Source of the DNA: Methanosarcinales archaeon
Lineage (GTDB): Archaea; Halobacteriota; Syntropharchaeia; Alkanophagales; Methanospirareceae
NCBI GenBank assembly: GCA_003661125.1
Contig: QMVO01000001.1
Location: 1-33,225 of the forward strand
Length of the DNA stretch: 33,225 bases
Reading direction: 5' to 3'
Positions 22,083 through 29,468 of the stretch are shown here, piece after piece. The position numbers and the translations under genes are program-made. Under the pieces are notes generated by a model. The model made no database searches. It worked only from the letters and a program-made list of their open reading frames with translations, and was not told the origin of the DNA. Position 1 is the stretch's first letter. Every line of letters begins with the position of its first letter.

Positions 22083-22235
22083 CTATCTTTCTTCCTTCTC
22101 TTCTGTCACCTTCGCCTTCGTGACACTTACCAGAACTATATCCCCCTCCTTCGCTCCTATCTCCTCAAGGAGAGAAGGCGGAAGGATTACACGCCGCTGT
22201 GAACCAACCCGAACTGGCTCTTTCTTCTCGCTCAT
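22083..22235 (-). CDS. AbrB/SpoVT-type swapped-hairpin regulator (50 aa)
   Basis: ATG 22235 overlaps the stop of gene 22232 in ATGA. The pattern V-R-V-G-S-Q-R-R-V-I-L-P, then LLEEIGAKEGDIVLV, is that of AbrB/MazE-like DNA-binding domains: a strand, the conserved R-x-x-L-P turn, a short helix and a final strand. The C-terminus is a charged tail. AbrB-type proteins dimerise and bind AT-rich promoters. As second gene of the operon it may regulate the divergent promoter at 22601-22762. Confidence 0.7.
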   Translation of the reverse strand: MSEKKEPVRVGSQRRVILPPSLLEEIGAKEGDIVLVSVTKAKVTEEKEER

Positions 22236-22600
22236 ATTCGCTTATCCCTCCAAATTTTTGCCTCTTCCTCTAACGGATGAGATATGATATCGACCCGCAT
22301 GACTCTCTCAAAGTATTCATGCGTGAATATCGCTTCGCCTTGTTCATTTAGCTCTCGCTTCATTACTGCCCTAAGCGGATGCACCCCTTTCTCTGTCAAT
22401 TCTGCTATCAAACCGATCGGAAGAACCGCTACCAACTCATCTGTCTCGTTCTCCTGCATCAACTTCAAAACCTCCATCGCTCCAGACACTGTTTTTGAAA
22501 CTTGCACGATCTCTATCCCACCGAACACTTTCTCAAGCTCTTTAATCTGCTTCTCCTGCGGCTCGTGCCTCGACAGCCATAACACTCTCCTTTTTCTCAT
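22232..22600 (-). CDS. Unknown alpha/beta protein, first gene of the leftward operon (122 aa)
   Basis: GGTGATGGGAG precedes ATG 22600, and a TATA-like CTTTATATAC lies about 31-40 nt upstream. The sequence shows a first strand (RVLWLSRHEPQEKQIKELEK), a second (IEIVQVSKTV), a third (LVAVLPIGLIAELTEKGV) and V-H-P-L-R-A-V. The order and the L-S-R-H-E-P start resemble uncharacterised proteins I associate with archaeal plasmids and viruses; no function is known to me. The fold could be Rossmann-like. Confidence 0.65.
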   Translation of the reverse strand: MRKRRVLWLSRHEPQEKQIKELEKVFGGIEIVQVSKTVSGAMEVLKLMQENETDELVAVLPIGLIAELTEKGVHPLRAVMKRELNEQGEAIFTHEYFERVMRVDIISHPLEEEAKIWRDKRI

Positions 22601-22762
22601 CTCCCATCACCACTAATATTATGGTAATTGGTATATAAAGCTATCTGTTTGTTATCAAAAATTGGGGTGAAATGAATATATCCAAGTTATGTATATGTCG
22701 TAGTTTTGATTGTTTAAAAATAAAAAACGAAAAATAACGAAAAATAAAAGAGGAAAAAGAAA
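22601..22762. promoter_or_regulatory. Divergent promoter between the two main operons
   Basis: The leftward TATA-like box lies at 22631-22640. Rightward, GTTTAAAAATAAA near 22711-22723 could serve the DUF932 gene. Between 22726 and 22748 the sequence AACGAAAAAT is repeated in tandem. A similar TAACGAAAAA lies just before ATG 23905, suggesting a shared leader or regulator-binding motif. No coding frame is evident. Confidence 0.45.
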
Positions 22763-23830
22763 ATGAAATTGGAATTGGAAAGTTTAGCTGAAGAGTTGGA
22801 ACGAGCAAAAGCGAACTCGAAGGATATAATCGTCGACACACAGAACATCCAGATGGAGTCTTGCAACAACGACACAGTACTGAACATAAACGGTGAAACA
22901 TATCCACTTACCGATTGGGCGCACACGCAAATCGCTGAAAAGCTCGGCATCCCAGTGAAATACTACAATAAAATGCGAGAATCAGGCAAAACAGAACTGC
23001 TCGCAGAAAATGTGAATGCATGGATGCCTGTACGCGAAAGGCGACTGATACGGATACTTTACAACCGCGTTAGAGCTTTCCTATCTGATAGATACCGACC
23101 TATGGACAACTACGACTTGCTGTTCTGCGCACTTGACGAATTCAGGCATCACGATGTGGAGATACACAGGTGTGATCTTACCGAGACATATATGTATATC
23201 AAAGCTTTTCAGCCAGCAGAGATCAGACAGATAGATACAGAATACGGAACTGTCAGTGTTATACCGGGATTGATATTGTCAAATAGCGAAGTGGGTGCCG
23301 GGAGCATGAAAGTAGAGCCCGCACTACTGAATATAGGCTGCAAAAATGTGTTTATAGCGTCTGCGCAGTTCAAAGCTGTGCATATCGGCAGGCGAAGGGG
23401 CGAAGGTGATATATGGGCTGATGATACACTACGATTGCAAGATGAAGTGCTGTGGCGTGAGGTACGCGATACGATTAGAGCAGCGTTCGATACCGAGCGG
23501 TTTGTTAGAGCAGTGGAGCGATTCTCGGAAGCGGCAGAGAACAAAGTTAAATCGCCAACAATTGTAGTTGACAGCATTGCCTCGCACTACAGCATAAGCG
23601 AAGAGAGAAAGAAAAAGCTGCTCTACTACTTCGCTAAAGAATCACCTACACAGCTCGGTGTAGCAAATGCTATTACGAGATTGGCACAGGACGAGGAAAG
23701 AGCAGAGGAGCAGGTAGAGTTAGAGCGATTAGGATACAACATTGTGGCAATGAAAAAGCAAGCGTTTAACAGCCTTATAAAAGAAAAGGAGGGTGATGAT
23801 AGTAAAGGGATAGAAATAACAATCGAATAG
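22763..23830 (+). CDS. DUF932 phage/plasmid-like protein (355 aa)
   Basis: The start follows GAGGAAAAAG. The protein has the DUF932 course: an N-terminal region with LTDWAHTQIAEKLGIPVKYY (residues 50-72), V-N-A-W-M-P-V-R near 88, RAFLSDRYRPMDNYDLL near 112, I-K-A-F near 150, and a later N-S-E-V-G-A-G-S segment near 180 that is diagnostic. The C-terminal third is helical. DUF932 proteins are common on phages and plasmids, often near replication genes; their biochemical role is not established. It faces away from the regulatory operon and is followed by a terminator. Confidence 0.9.
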   Translation: MKLELESLAEELERAKANSKDIIVDTQNIQMESCNNDTVLNINGETYPLTDWAHTQIAEKLGIPVKYYNKMRESGKTELLAENVNAWMPVRERRLIRILYNRVRAFLSDRYRPMDNYDLLFCALDEFRHHDVEIHRCDLTETYMYIKAFQPAEIRQIDTEYGTVSVIPGLILSNSEVGAGSMKVEPALLNIGCKNVFIASAQFKAVHIGRRRGEGDIWADDTLRLQDEVLWREVRDTIRAAFDTERFVRAVERFSEAAENKVKSPTIVVDSIASHYSISEERKKKLLYYFAKESPTQLGVANAITRLAQDEERAEEQVELERLGYNIVAMKKQAFNSLIKEKEGDDSKGIEITIE

Positions 23831-23842
23831 TTATGAAAAAGA

Positions 23843-23880
23843 GAAGGGGGAGCTACCCCTTCCCATTATTTTTTCTTTTT
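23843..23880 (+). terminator. Stem-loop with T-tract after the DUF932 gene
   Basis: GAAGGGG (23843-23849) pairs with CCCCTTC (23856-23862) around a 6-nt loop. It is followed by the T-rich run ATTATTTTTTCTTTTT. It lies 12 nt past the DUF932 stop. Confidence 0.65.
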
Positions 23881-23904
23881 GCTTAAAAACTAAATAACGA
23901 AAAA

Positions 23905-24126
23905 ATGGAAAAAAATAAAGAATTTGTCCACGAAAAGTATTTAGGTGAGTTAGAAGCACATGCAAAGACATTACTGGAAATATGCGAGGACTATGGTAAA
24001 GAAATCGGTGAGCTCGTAGCTGCGAAGAGGGGAATAGAAGCAGGCAGGATAGCGCAAGGAGATGCAGAAAAAACTATGCTACTGGGTGTGATACGATTCA
24101 TGCTGGACTGTTATATGCAAAAATGA
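23905..24126 (+). CDS. Unknown small helical protein (73 aa)
   Basis: Not recognised. The sequence is one long charged helix and a second shorter one (YLGELEAHAKTLLEICEDYG, then EKTMLLGVIRFMLDCYM). The upstream sequence TAACGAAAAA repeats a motif from the DUF932 promoter, and there is no clear Shine-Dalgarno. It lies between two terminator-like hairpins and thus appears to be its own transcription unit. Confidence 0.55.
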   Translation: MEKNKEFVHEKYLGELEAHAKTLLEICEDYGKEIGELVAAKRGIEAGRIAQGDAEKTMLLGVIRFMLDCYMQK

Positions 24127-24132
24127 ATAATC

Positions 24133-24187
24133 GGAAAGGGGATGGGTTATGATATAGACTTATAGTCCTCCCTTCTTCCATTTTTTA
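24133..24187 (+). terminator. Probable terminator after gene 23905
   Basis: GGAAAGGGGA (24133-24142) can pair imperfectly with TCCTCCCTTCTTCC (24166-24179) across a 23-nt loop, and a run of T (24181-24186) follows. It is weaker than the preceding hairpin because of mismatches. Confidence 0.45.
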
Positions 24188-24224
24188 CATAGAGACAAAT
24201 AAAAAACAAATTCTACGAATAAAA

Positions 24225-24752
24225 ATGAAAAAAATAGAAGAGCTTGCGAAAAAGGCTAATCCTGCTCTTCGTTTATTTTTTAAGCCTGAAGGCTTAAAAC
24301 TAATGCCCGAAAAGCGATATAACGAAGTGATGAACATATTACAAAAAGAAGAACCAACGCATTACGAGCGGTTATGGATGGTGGGGTATCTTAAGTGGCT
24401 GGGATTCACCGCAGATGAGATTATGGCAATCATAGACAATCGTAACAACTGGCTCGATTATGATAGGAATATCACATGGTATCAAATATGCTCAGTATTC
24501 AAGACTAAGGCTAAAAAACCGCGCGTGGCAAGACATGAAAAGCTACACAAACGAGAAAAGATTGATTTACCACCGCTGTCCAAACGACAACAGAAAGAAT
24601 TACAGCGCGCGGCTAACTGGAAAGCTGATGAGTTAATAACACAAGCGCTTAGAGAGCAATATAATATCGTGTGGTATCCTTGGGAGAGCGAAGAGATAAG
24701 GCAGTTAGATAGTGAAATCCTACCAGATGCATATCTCGCAAGAACTACATAA
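24225..24752 (+). CDS. Helical protein resembling a primase C-terminal (PriCT-like) domain (175 aa)
   Basis: Residues 45-95 read RLWMVGYLKWLGFTADEIMA, a loop, N-W-L-D-Y-D-R-N-I-T and W-Y-Q-I-C-S-V-F-K. The combination Y-L-x-x-x-G-x-x-x-x-E-I with D-Y-D-x-x-x-T-x-x-Q-I is typical of helical domains at the C-termini of phage and plasmid primases and some primase large subunits. No primase catalytic domain is present in this gene, so it might be a detached domain. Residues 100-175 are basic, then acidic helices (QRAANWKADELITQALREQY). Comparison is by eye. Confidence 0.55.
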   Translation: MKKIEELAKKANPALRLFFKPEGLKLMPEKRYNEVMNILQKEEPTHYERLWMVGYLKWLGFTADEIMAIIDNRNNWLDYDRNITWYQICSVFKTKAKKPRVARHEKLHKREKIDLPPLSKRQQKELQRAANWKADELITQALREQYNIVWYPWESEEIRQLDSEILPDAYLARTT

Positions 24753-24875
24753 CTATCATGCGCCACACCCACAAATTTCTACCATAGCAAAAATGTTCTA
24801 CCTTGTCACGATAAATTATATTACCCACACGTGAAAATTTCGATAGAAGCGAAAAATAACAACTATTACACAACA

Positions 24876-25865
24876 TCAACTAAGCTTCGCTGTGACTTCA
24901 AACAATCGTACAAAAATTATCTCTGCGCCACTTCTGCTCTTAAACATAAGCATGAGATGCGTCACATGATTGAGTTTGTACGGCACATAAACAGCTACCG
25001 TATTCGAACCTTTGTGTATATATCTTGGAAACGGAAATACACTCGGCTGGACACTCATCTTGAACTCCTGTGAAGACTCTATATTCAATATTAGCCTAGC
25101 GCCAAAGAACGACTTTACTACCTTATAGCTTGTGATAGTCACTGCTTTTTCTGGCTCTGGCTGTGGTTCATGCTCTTTTGGCTTGACTATCCATGCCTCT
25201 GGTATTGGATAGCTCAGTGGTAGTGTTCCATAACCATCATCACCCCAGTCATCTCCCCACGAATTCTTGAATTCAAAGACTTTATTATCGAGGTCGTATC
25301 CGGTAATAACAATCGCGTGATAACCCAAGAACTTACCCGACGGCATTTTTATCTTGCCGTTAGAGCGCCATGAAGCATCATATACAGGAACTGCTGCAAA
25401 AACAGGCAATTTATTTGCAAATATAGTGCCTGGCAAATCATAATAAACGCGATGATAACTGCCAATACGATACTGCTCCGCTTCTTTGTTCATACGCGTT
25501 GGTGAACATACTTTTTGTAGACACTTGTTAGAGATAGGGAAGCAAGCATTAACACACGTGCCTTGCTTTTTCATAATCTTCAGCGCATCCCTTAGTTCCA
25601 TCCCTCTACCTGCATTTGCACGCCGCTCATAGACCCAACATTCGGAGAGATCCACACCATCAAAGAAAGGTCGTGATTCTGCAATCGCGCAGATAGCGCA
25701 CGCTACACAAATAGGCATCCCATCCTGATCAATCACATGCGATTGACTATCTCTGAGACTGAACTTTCGCGGGATGGGTGTGGTAGTAGGTGCCGCGTAC
25801 TGCACATCTCTGAGGTCTCCCCGCGATAACAGCGCGGCACACGGATACACACGAGCTGATTTCAT
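24876..25865 (-). CDS. Papain-family (C1) cysteine peptidase with C-terminal beta domain (329 aa)
   Basis: The catalytic set is visible: Gln47 in I-D-Q-D-G-M, Cys53 in P-I-C-V-A-C at the papain spacing, His183 in GYHAIVITGYD and Asn201 in EFKNSWGDDWGDDGYG. Several cysteines between 80 and 120 could form disulfides. Residues 235-329 form an added beta-rich domain after a Pro/Glu linker (PKEHEPQPEPEKA). I see no signal peptide or clear propeptide, as expected for a virion-borne or cytosolic enzyme. It is the last gene of the leftward surface operon. Substrates may be the CARDB/PEGA proteins encoded upstream. Confidence 0.85.
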   Translation of the reverse strand: MKSARVYPCAALLSRGDLRDVQYAAPTTTPIPRKFSLRDSQSHVIDQDGMPICVACAICAIAESRPFFDGVDLSECWVYERRANAGRGMELRDALKIMKKQGTCVNACFPISNKCLQKVCSPTRMNKEAEQYRIGSYHRVYYDLPGTIFANKLPVFAAVPVYDASWRSNGKIKMPSGKFLGYHAIVITGYDLDNKVFEFKNSWGDDWGDDGYGTLPLSYPIPEAWIVKPKEHEPQPEPEKAVTITSYKVVKSFFGARLILNIESSQEFKMSVQPSVFPFPRYIHKGSNTVAVYVPYKLNHVTHLMLMFKSRSGAEIIFVRLFEVTAKLS

Positions 25866-25868
25866 AGA

Positions 25869-26540
25869 TTACGGTTGCTCTTCCGAGAAGATGGGAGGGA
25901 GAGGTTCAACATCCTGCCATACACATAGGTGAGACAAGCCAGTTTCGGGTACGGGCGCTTCGGGCGTTGGTACAGGAATAGACCACTCAACTGAAGCTGA
26001 TAGCGCGTATTTATTCGCTCTCACTGTAGACTTTGAGATAGCATTATCAATACCGACGCCAGACTTTGCTCCACCGCGCGTACCCTCTATCAAGTACGCG
26101 TGCTGTAACGAAAATGGTACTACTTGCATGGATACTGCAACATCCATCTCGCCTTCGCTATTCGCTGCTATACCGGAGACAACTGCGTGGCATGTATCGT
26201 TAGTAAGCCTATTACCAACGCCGATGTTCTCGATATATGCACTTCCCGCGATGATGCCCTCGCCTGCGCGCGATGATAAGTTAGTAGCGAGTGTTAGCCC
26301 TGCCGAATCTACAATAGCTGATTTGGCATAGCTAAACTGAGATGCTTTCGTTATTGATAACGATGAATCGTATAACACCGATATCGAAGCATTACACAAT
26401 TGAAGGGAATCTGAAGATGTTGCATCTGATTCGCCCTCGCCCATCATCGTGACACTATAAACTAACTGCGCTGATGCACTGCCTACGAAAGCTACTACTA
26501 AAAAAAGCGCTATGGCTATCGCATATAGCTTCTTATGCAT
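25869..26540 (-). CDS. Secreted or envelope protein with signal peptide (223 aa)
   Basis: Residues 1-24 form a classical signal peptide: two Lys, a hydrophobic core (IAIALFLVVAFVG) and A-x-A before the mature N-terminus QLVYSVTMMGEG. The mature part is rich in Ser, Ala, Gly and Val with a repetitive beta pattern, and ends in a Pro-rich segment (PVPTPEAPVPETG). It overlaps the small membrane-protein gene by 8 nt. It is the only protein in the window with a clear signal peptide. It may be an envelope or pilin-like protein; family not recognised. Confidence 0.7.
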   Translation of the reverse strand: MHKKLYAIAIALFLVVAFVGSASAQLVYSVTMMGEGESDATSSDSLQLCNASISVLYDSSLSITKASQFSYAKSAIVDSAGLTLATNLSSRAGEGIIAGSAYIENIGVGNRLTNDTCHAVVSGIAANSEGEMDVAVSMQVVPFSLQHAYLIEGTRGGAKSGVGIDNAISKSTVRANKYALSASVEWSIPVPTPEAPVPETGLSHLCVWQDVEPLPPIFSEEQP

Positions 26541-26796
26541 TCTGGAACCACCTCATCACCGCCTTTAGCGCATTCTCCACAATAACAACTATACCAGCGT
26601 ATGCAGCGAACTGCGTTGCTACTGCTTCTTCTGTTATCACAGCTCCTTTGACATATAAGACCACACCAACGAGTGCCCCAACCAAGACTGTAGTCGCAAA
26701 CTTCGTAACATCGAATTCTTCATCTTTCGCTGATTTTAAATACCCGGACATTGCAAACACTATTGCCGCAACCACAGAAAATATTATCGCTTCCAT
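26533..26796 (-). CDS. Small membrane protein with three hydrophobic segments (87 aa)
   Basis: Hydrophobic segments span about 2-18 (AIIFSVVAAIVFAMSG), 35-50 (TTVLVGALVGVVLYV) and 62-78 (FAAYAGIVVIVENAL). Loops are charged (KSAKDEEFDVTK). Size and topology fit holin-like or virion membrane proteins. It precedes the signal-peptide protein and follows the large CARDB/PEGA protein in the same operon. Whether it acts in lysis, egress or the envelope cannot be told. Confidence 0.65.
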   Translation of the reverse strand: MEAIIFSVVAAIVFAMSGYLKSAKDEEFDVTKFATTVLVGALVGVVLYVKGAVITEEAVATQFAAYAGIVVIVENALKAVMRWFQNA

Positions 26797-26852
26797 TTCG
26801 CGACACCTAATAATAGTTATGAAATTAAACTATATAAAAAGGTTTTGGTAGT

Positions 26853-29144
26853 TCAGGTCGTGCCCTTCTTTACGCCATCTATATAGACATCTACGCCTCT
26901 AAGTTCATTGCCTTGCTCGTCCTTCGTGACGAAAGTCACTTCCACTGTTGGTGAAACATTATAGAAGTCGAACTCATCATCAGAAGGACAAGTGGGCATT
27001 AGCCGCCCATCTCTGACATGGATACTATAATTCTGGTTTGACTCTATACTTGTAATATCGAATGTTATATCCTCTATATCTTGGTAATCCAATACCCTAT
27101 CGCTTTTTACTCCGGCAATAGTCCCTACCGCTGCACATCCATATTCTTTCTTCACCCATACAAAACGTTTTTTAGAAATACCACCATCATTTCTTATACG
27201 CACTTTAAATTTAAGCTCTAATCCTACTGGGATATAAGCTGTGCCACCGCGAGTGATTTCTGTCCATCTACTGCCACCATCTAGGCTGTAATACGCGTTA
27301 GTTATCTTCAATTCTGGGTTTTTAGCTTTTATGGTTACTGATAGCGTTCTCTCGTCTGTGCTCTTTCCCGTGGATGTTGGCGCTATATAGAACACTAATG
27401 AATAAGTATTAGGTATAGCATTTGAAGGAACAGCAAATGATAGCGGAGAAAATGTCTTCGTTTCATTTGGCTTTATTTCAGATATGCTGTACGTCTTGTA
27501 ACGTGACTGCGGGTCTGTATTTATTTTCACAAAAAGATTTCCTGTATCTGCCTTATCACCAACATTCTTAATTGTTACGCTCAACTGTATAGTATCCCCA
27601 GGGTGTATATCACCACCCGTTATTACAGCCGCGTTTGTAAACCTAAAGTCGGGCTTTTTAGCTACTAGCGTCTTCGTTACGGTAGTGGCAGTATTAGGCA
27701 CTGTATAATCGAATTCCACAGTGCGATAGCCTTCCTTAACTAACTTCACATGCACTGTCTTACCGGGCTCAAGCTCAATAGTAAGTGATGGCATTGTTTC
27801 TCCTTTTAGGTCTCCATCTATATAAAGCTTTACCTCGCGTAACTCACTACCATCTTCAGCTTTCGTAACAAAAGTGATTGATACTTTACTGGGACTGAAA
27901 CATTCAGGGCATTTTGCATTTATCGAGTTCTTTTCCCATGCAGCCCAAAGGAAATCTACTTCGCGTATAGTTATCTTTTTTTCGTGATAGTCGTTCCATG
28001 CAATACCCATATCAGTTATATCAATTTTACCATTACTGTCCTTATCATAGGACAGTAATAACTCACAACCGTTTGCAAACGAAGGAGTTGGCGCGCTACA
28101 GGTCAGTTCAGGCAATGTCTCACCTTCAATAATCAATGAAGGAATCAAATCGCTATGCGTATTGTTATTAGCATCCGTAAACGATACAAACGTTAGCTTA
28201 CCATCGCTATTTTCTATTGTTTCTACATCATGGAACATCTGTGGATAACCCGACAAGTGGACTTCTATGTTGTACTCCTCGGCACCTCGTTTTATCTCAT
28301 TGCCTTTGCCCGGCGAAATTGACCACGAAGTTACCTGCGCAGTCGCATCAGAACACGCACGTGTTTTTATGGCCGTTATCTTCAGATACCCTGTCCCTCT
28401 TATCGTTAGCTTGCCTTTGAACACGCCTGAGATACTTGGATATGGGCTGCTCGATTCGCCGGTATCAAAAACTGCTTTGCTACTACCAGTCACCGGAAGC
28501 GCATTCAGCGCTTCGGTTACTATTTCTTCTGGAAGCTCGTTCCATGTGTAATAAGTAGCCCAGTCTGTAAAATATATGCAATCTACATTGTCAGGCGGAT
28601 TGCTACACCCATCTGCTAATAATATTGCTATTAGAACTTTCTTGTGTTTGTATAGCTTCGAAGACCACCATCCGATATAAGAAGCTGTAGGCGGCTTGCA
28701 CCATTTATCTTGATTGCCACTACTATCGCCATATTCTTCTGGTATAACTGCCTCATTTATTGTACCTCCCTCACCTAACTTAGCCATTAAGTTGTCATAA
28801 AATTCCTGTTTCGTTATCTTCGGTATTTCAGCAACAGTAAAAGTATCTGTTACCGAATCCGTCACAGGAGTATCAAAAGGATTTACTTCAACTAACACTG
28901 TATGACTACCGTGGATATCTGAACTTACATGGATATTATATGCGCTTGAACGCTCGCCGGGAGCAAGTGCGGTTGATTGATATTGACGATAGAGGTTACC
29001 ATCTAAATACAGTTTTACCCAATATCGCGAGCTCGTGTCACCATTGTTCTCAACATAAAATGAAGCTTTTACATAGTCATCCGGTTCGATTGTGTGTAAG
29101 TCTAATAAGCTTTCTCCGGCGAGGATTATCTTCATGCTTTTCAT
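26853..29144 (-). CDS. CARDB/EF-hand/PEGA surface protein ending in a half PEGA domain (763 aa)
   Basis: The start overlaps the previous stop (ATGA), with AGGAG upstream. Order: CARDB-like domain (1-105), unassigned middle (105-350), EF-hand-like unit with Y-D-K-D-S-N-G-K-I-D-I-T-D (360-412) ending in S-I-N-A-K-C-P, a complete PEGA domain (425-495), a second CARDB domain (500-600), and a module ending HVRDGRLMPTCPSDDEFDF (606-728) shared with the giant protein. A last PEGA domain stops after VYIDGVKKGTT (763). An internal ATG at 27794, in frame and preceded by AAAAGGAG, could start a 313-residue product. No signal peptide. Confidence 0.85.
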   Translation of the reverse strand: MKSMKIILAGESLLDLHTIEPDDYVKASFYVENNGDTSSRYWVKLYLDGNLYRQYQSTALAPGERSSAYNIHVSSDIHGSHTVLVEVNPFDTPVTDSVTDTFTVAEIPKITKQEFYDNLMAKLGEGGTINEAVIPEEYGDSSGNQDKWCKPPTASYIGWWSSKLYKHKKVLIAILLADGCSNPPDNVDCIYFTDWATYYTWNELPEEIVTEALNALPVTGSSKAVFDTGESSSPYPSISGVFKGKLTIRGTGYLKITAIKTRACSDATAQVTSWSISPGKGNEIKRGAEEYNIEVHLSGYPQMFHDVETIENSDGKLTFVSFTDANNNTHSDLIPSLIIEGETLPELTCSAPTPSFANGCELLLSYDKDSNGKIDITDMGIAWNDYHEKKITIREVDFLWAAWEKNSINAKCPECFSPSKVSITFVTKAEDGSELREVKLYIDGDLKGETMPSLTIELEPGKTVHVKLVKEGYRTVEFDYTVPNTATTVTKTLVAKKPDFRFTNAAVITGGDIHPGDTIQLSVTIKNVGDKADTGNLFVKINTDPQSRYKTYSISEIKPNETKTFSPLSFAVPSNAIPNTYSLVFYIAPTSTGKSTDERTLSVTIKAKNPELKITNAYYSLDGGSRWTEITRGGTAYIPVGLELKFKVRIRNDGGISKKRFVWVKKEYGCAAVGTIAGVKSDRVLDYQDIEDITFDITSIESNQNYSIHVRDGRLMPTCPSDDEFDFYNVSPTVEVTFVTKDEQGNELRGVDVYIDGVKKGTT

Positions 29145-29461
29145 CCTGTTTCTCCTATTAGTTCACCGTTAATATAAACGCTAACATCTGCTAGTTCTAC
29201 ACCTGATTCGTCATGGACGATGAAAGTAATTGGTACATTTTGCGGTGTGCCACCACCTCCCCCTTCTTTAGCGAGGACAAGCTCGATAACAACGCAAAAC
29301 TGACAACATCCATGCGAACCCACAGGGGCATAGCCGCACGATACAACTTTCCAGCCATCTGGTGGGCTATAGCTAACACAGGATTCGCCACATGCATACC
29401 CGTGTATTTTCGTTGGGTTGCCGTTCTCATCGCGTTCCAAAACTGTTTCATCATTGAGCAT
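29141..29461 (-). CDS. Small Cys-rich protein ending in a half PEGA domain (106 aa)
   Basis: Residues 1-60 are Cys-rich (C at about 24, 28, 42, 52, 53, 56) in a compact beta-like region; residues 65-72 are a Gly linker; residues 76-106 are the first half of a PEGA domain, VPITFIVHDESGV and then VSVYINGELIGETG, stopping at the same alignment point as the 763-aa and 323-aa proteins. The stop overlaps the next ATG. The start, ATG 29461, is uncertain because the frame upstream of it remains open for several plausible codons and would need a +1 shift from gene 29469. Confidence 0.65.
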   Translation of the reverse strand: MLNDETVLERDENGNPTKIHGYACGESCVSYSPPDGWKVVSCGYAPVGSHGCCQFCVVIELVLAKEGGGGGTPQNVPITFIVHDESGVELADVSVYINGELIGETG

Positions 29462-29468
29462 AGAAGCA

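Noticed and set aside
21452..22287. Long hydrophobic rightward open frames suggesting membrane proteins
   Set aside because: They are the complement of Lys/Glu-rich leftward genes, which gives Phe/Ser/Leu-rich shadows; no promoter or ribosome-binding site.
24831..25073. Rightward 80-codon frame
   Set aside because: It lies mostly antisense to the papain-like peptidase and lacks start signals.
28940..29161. Rightward 73-codon frame over the start of the 763-aa gene
   Set aside because: Antisense shadow with low-complexity Ser/Cys/Phe composition.
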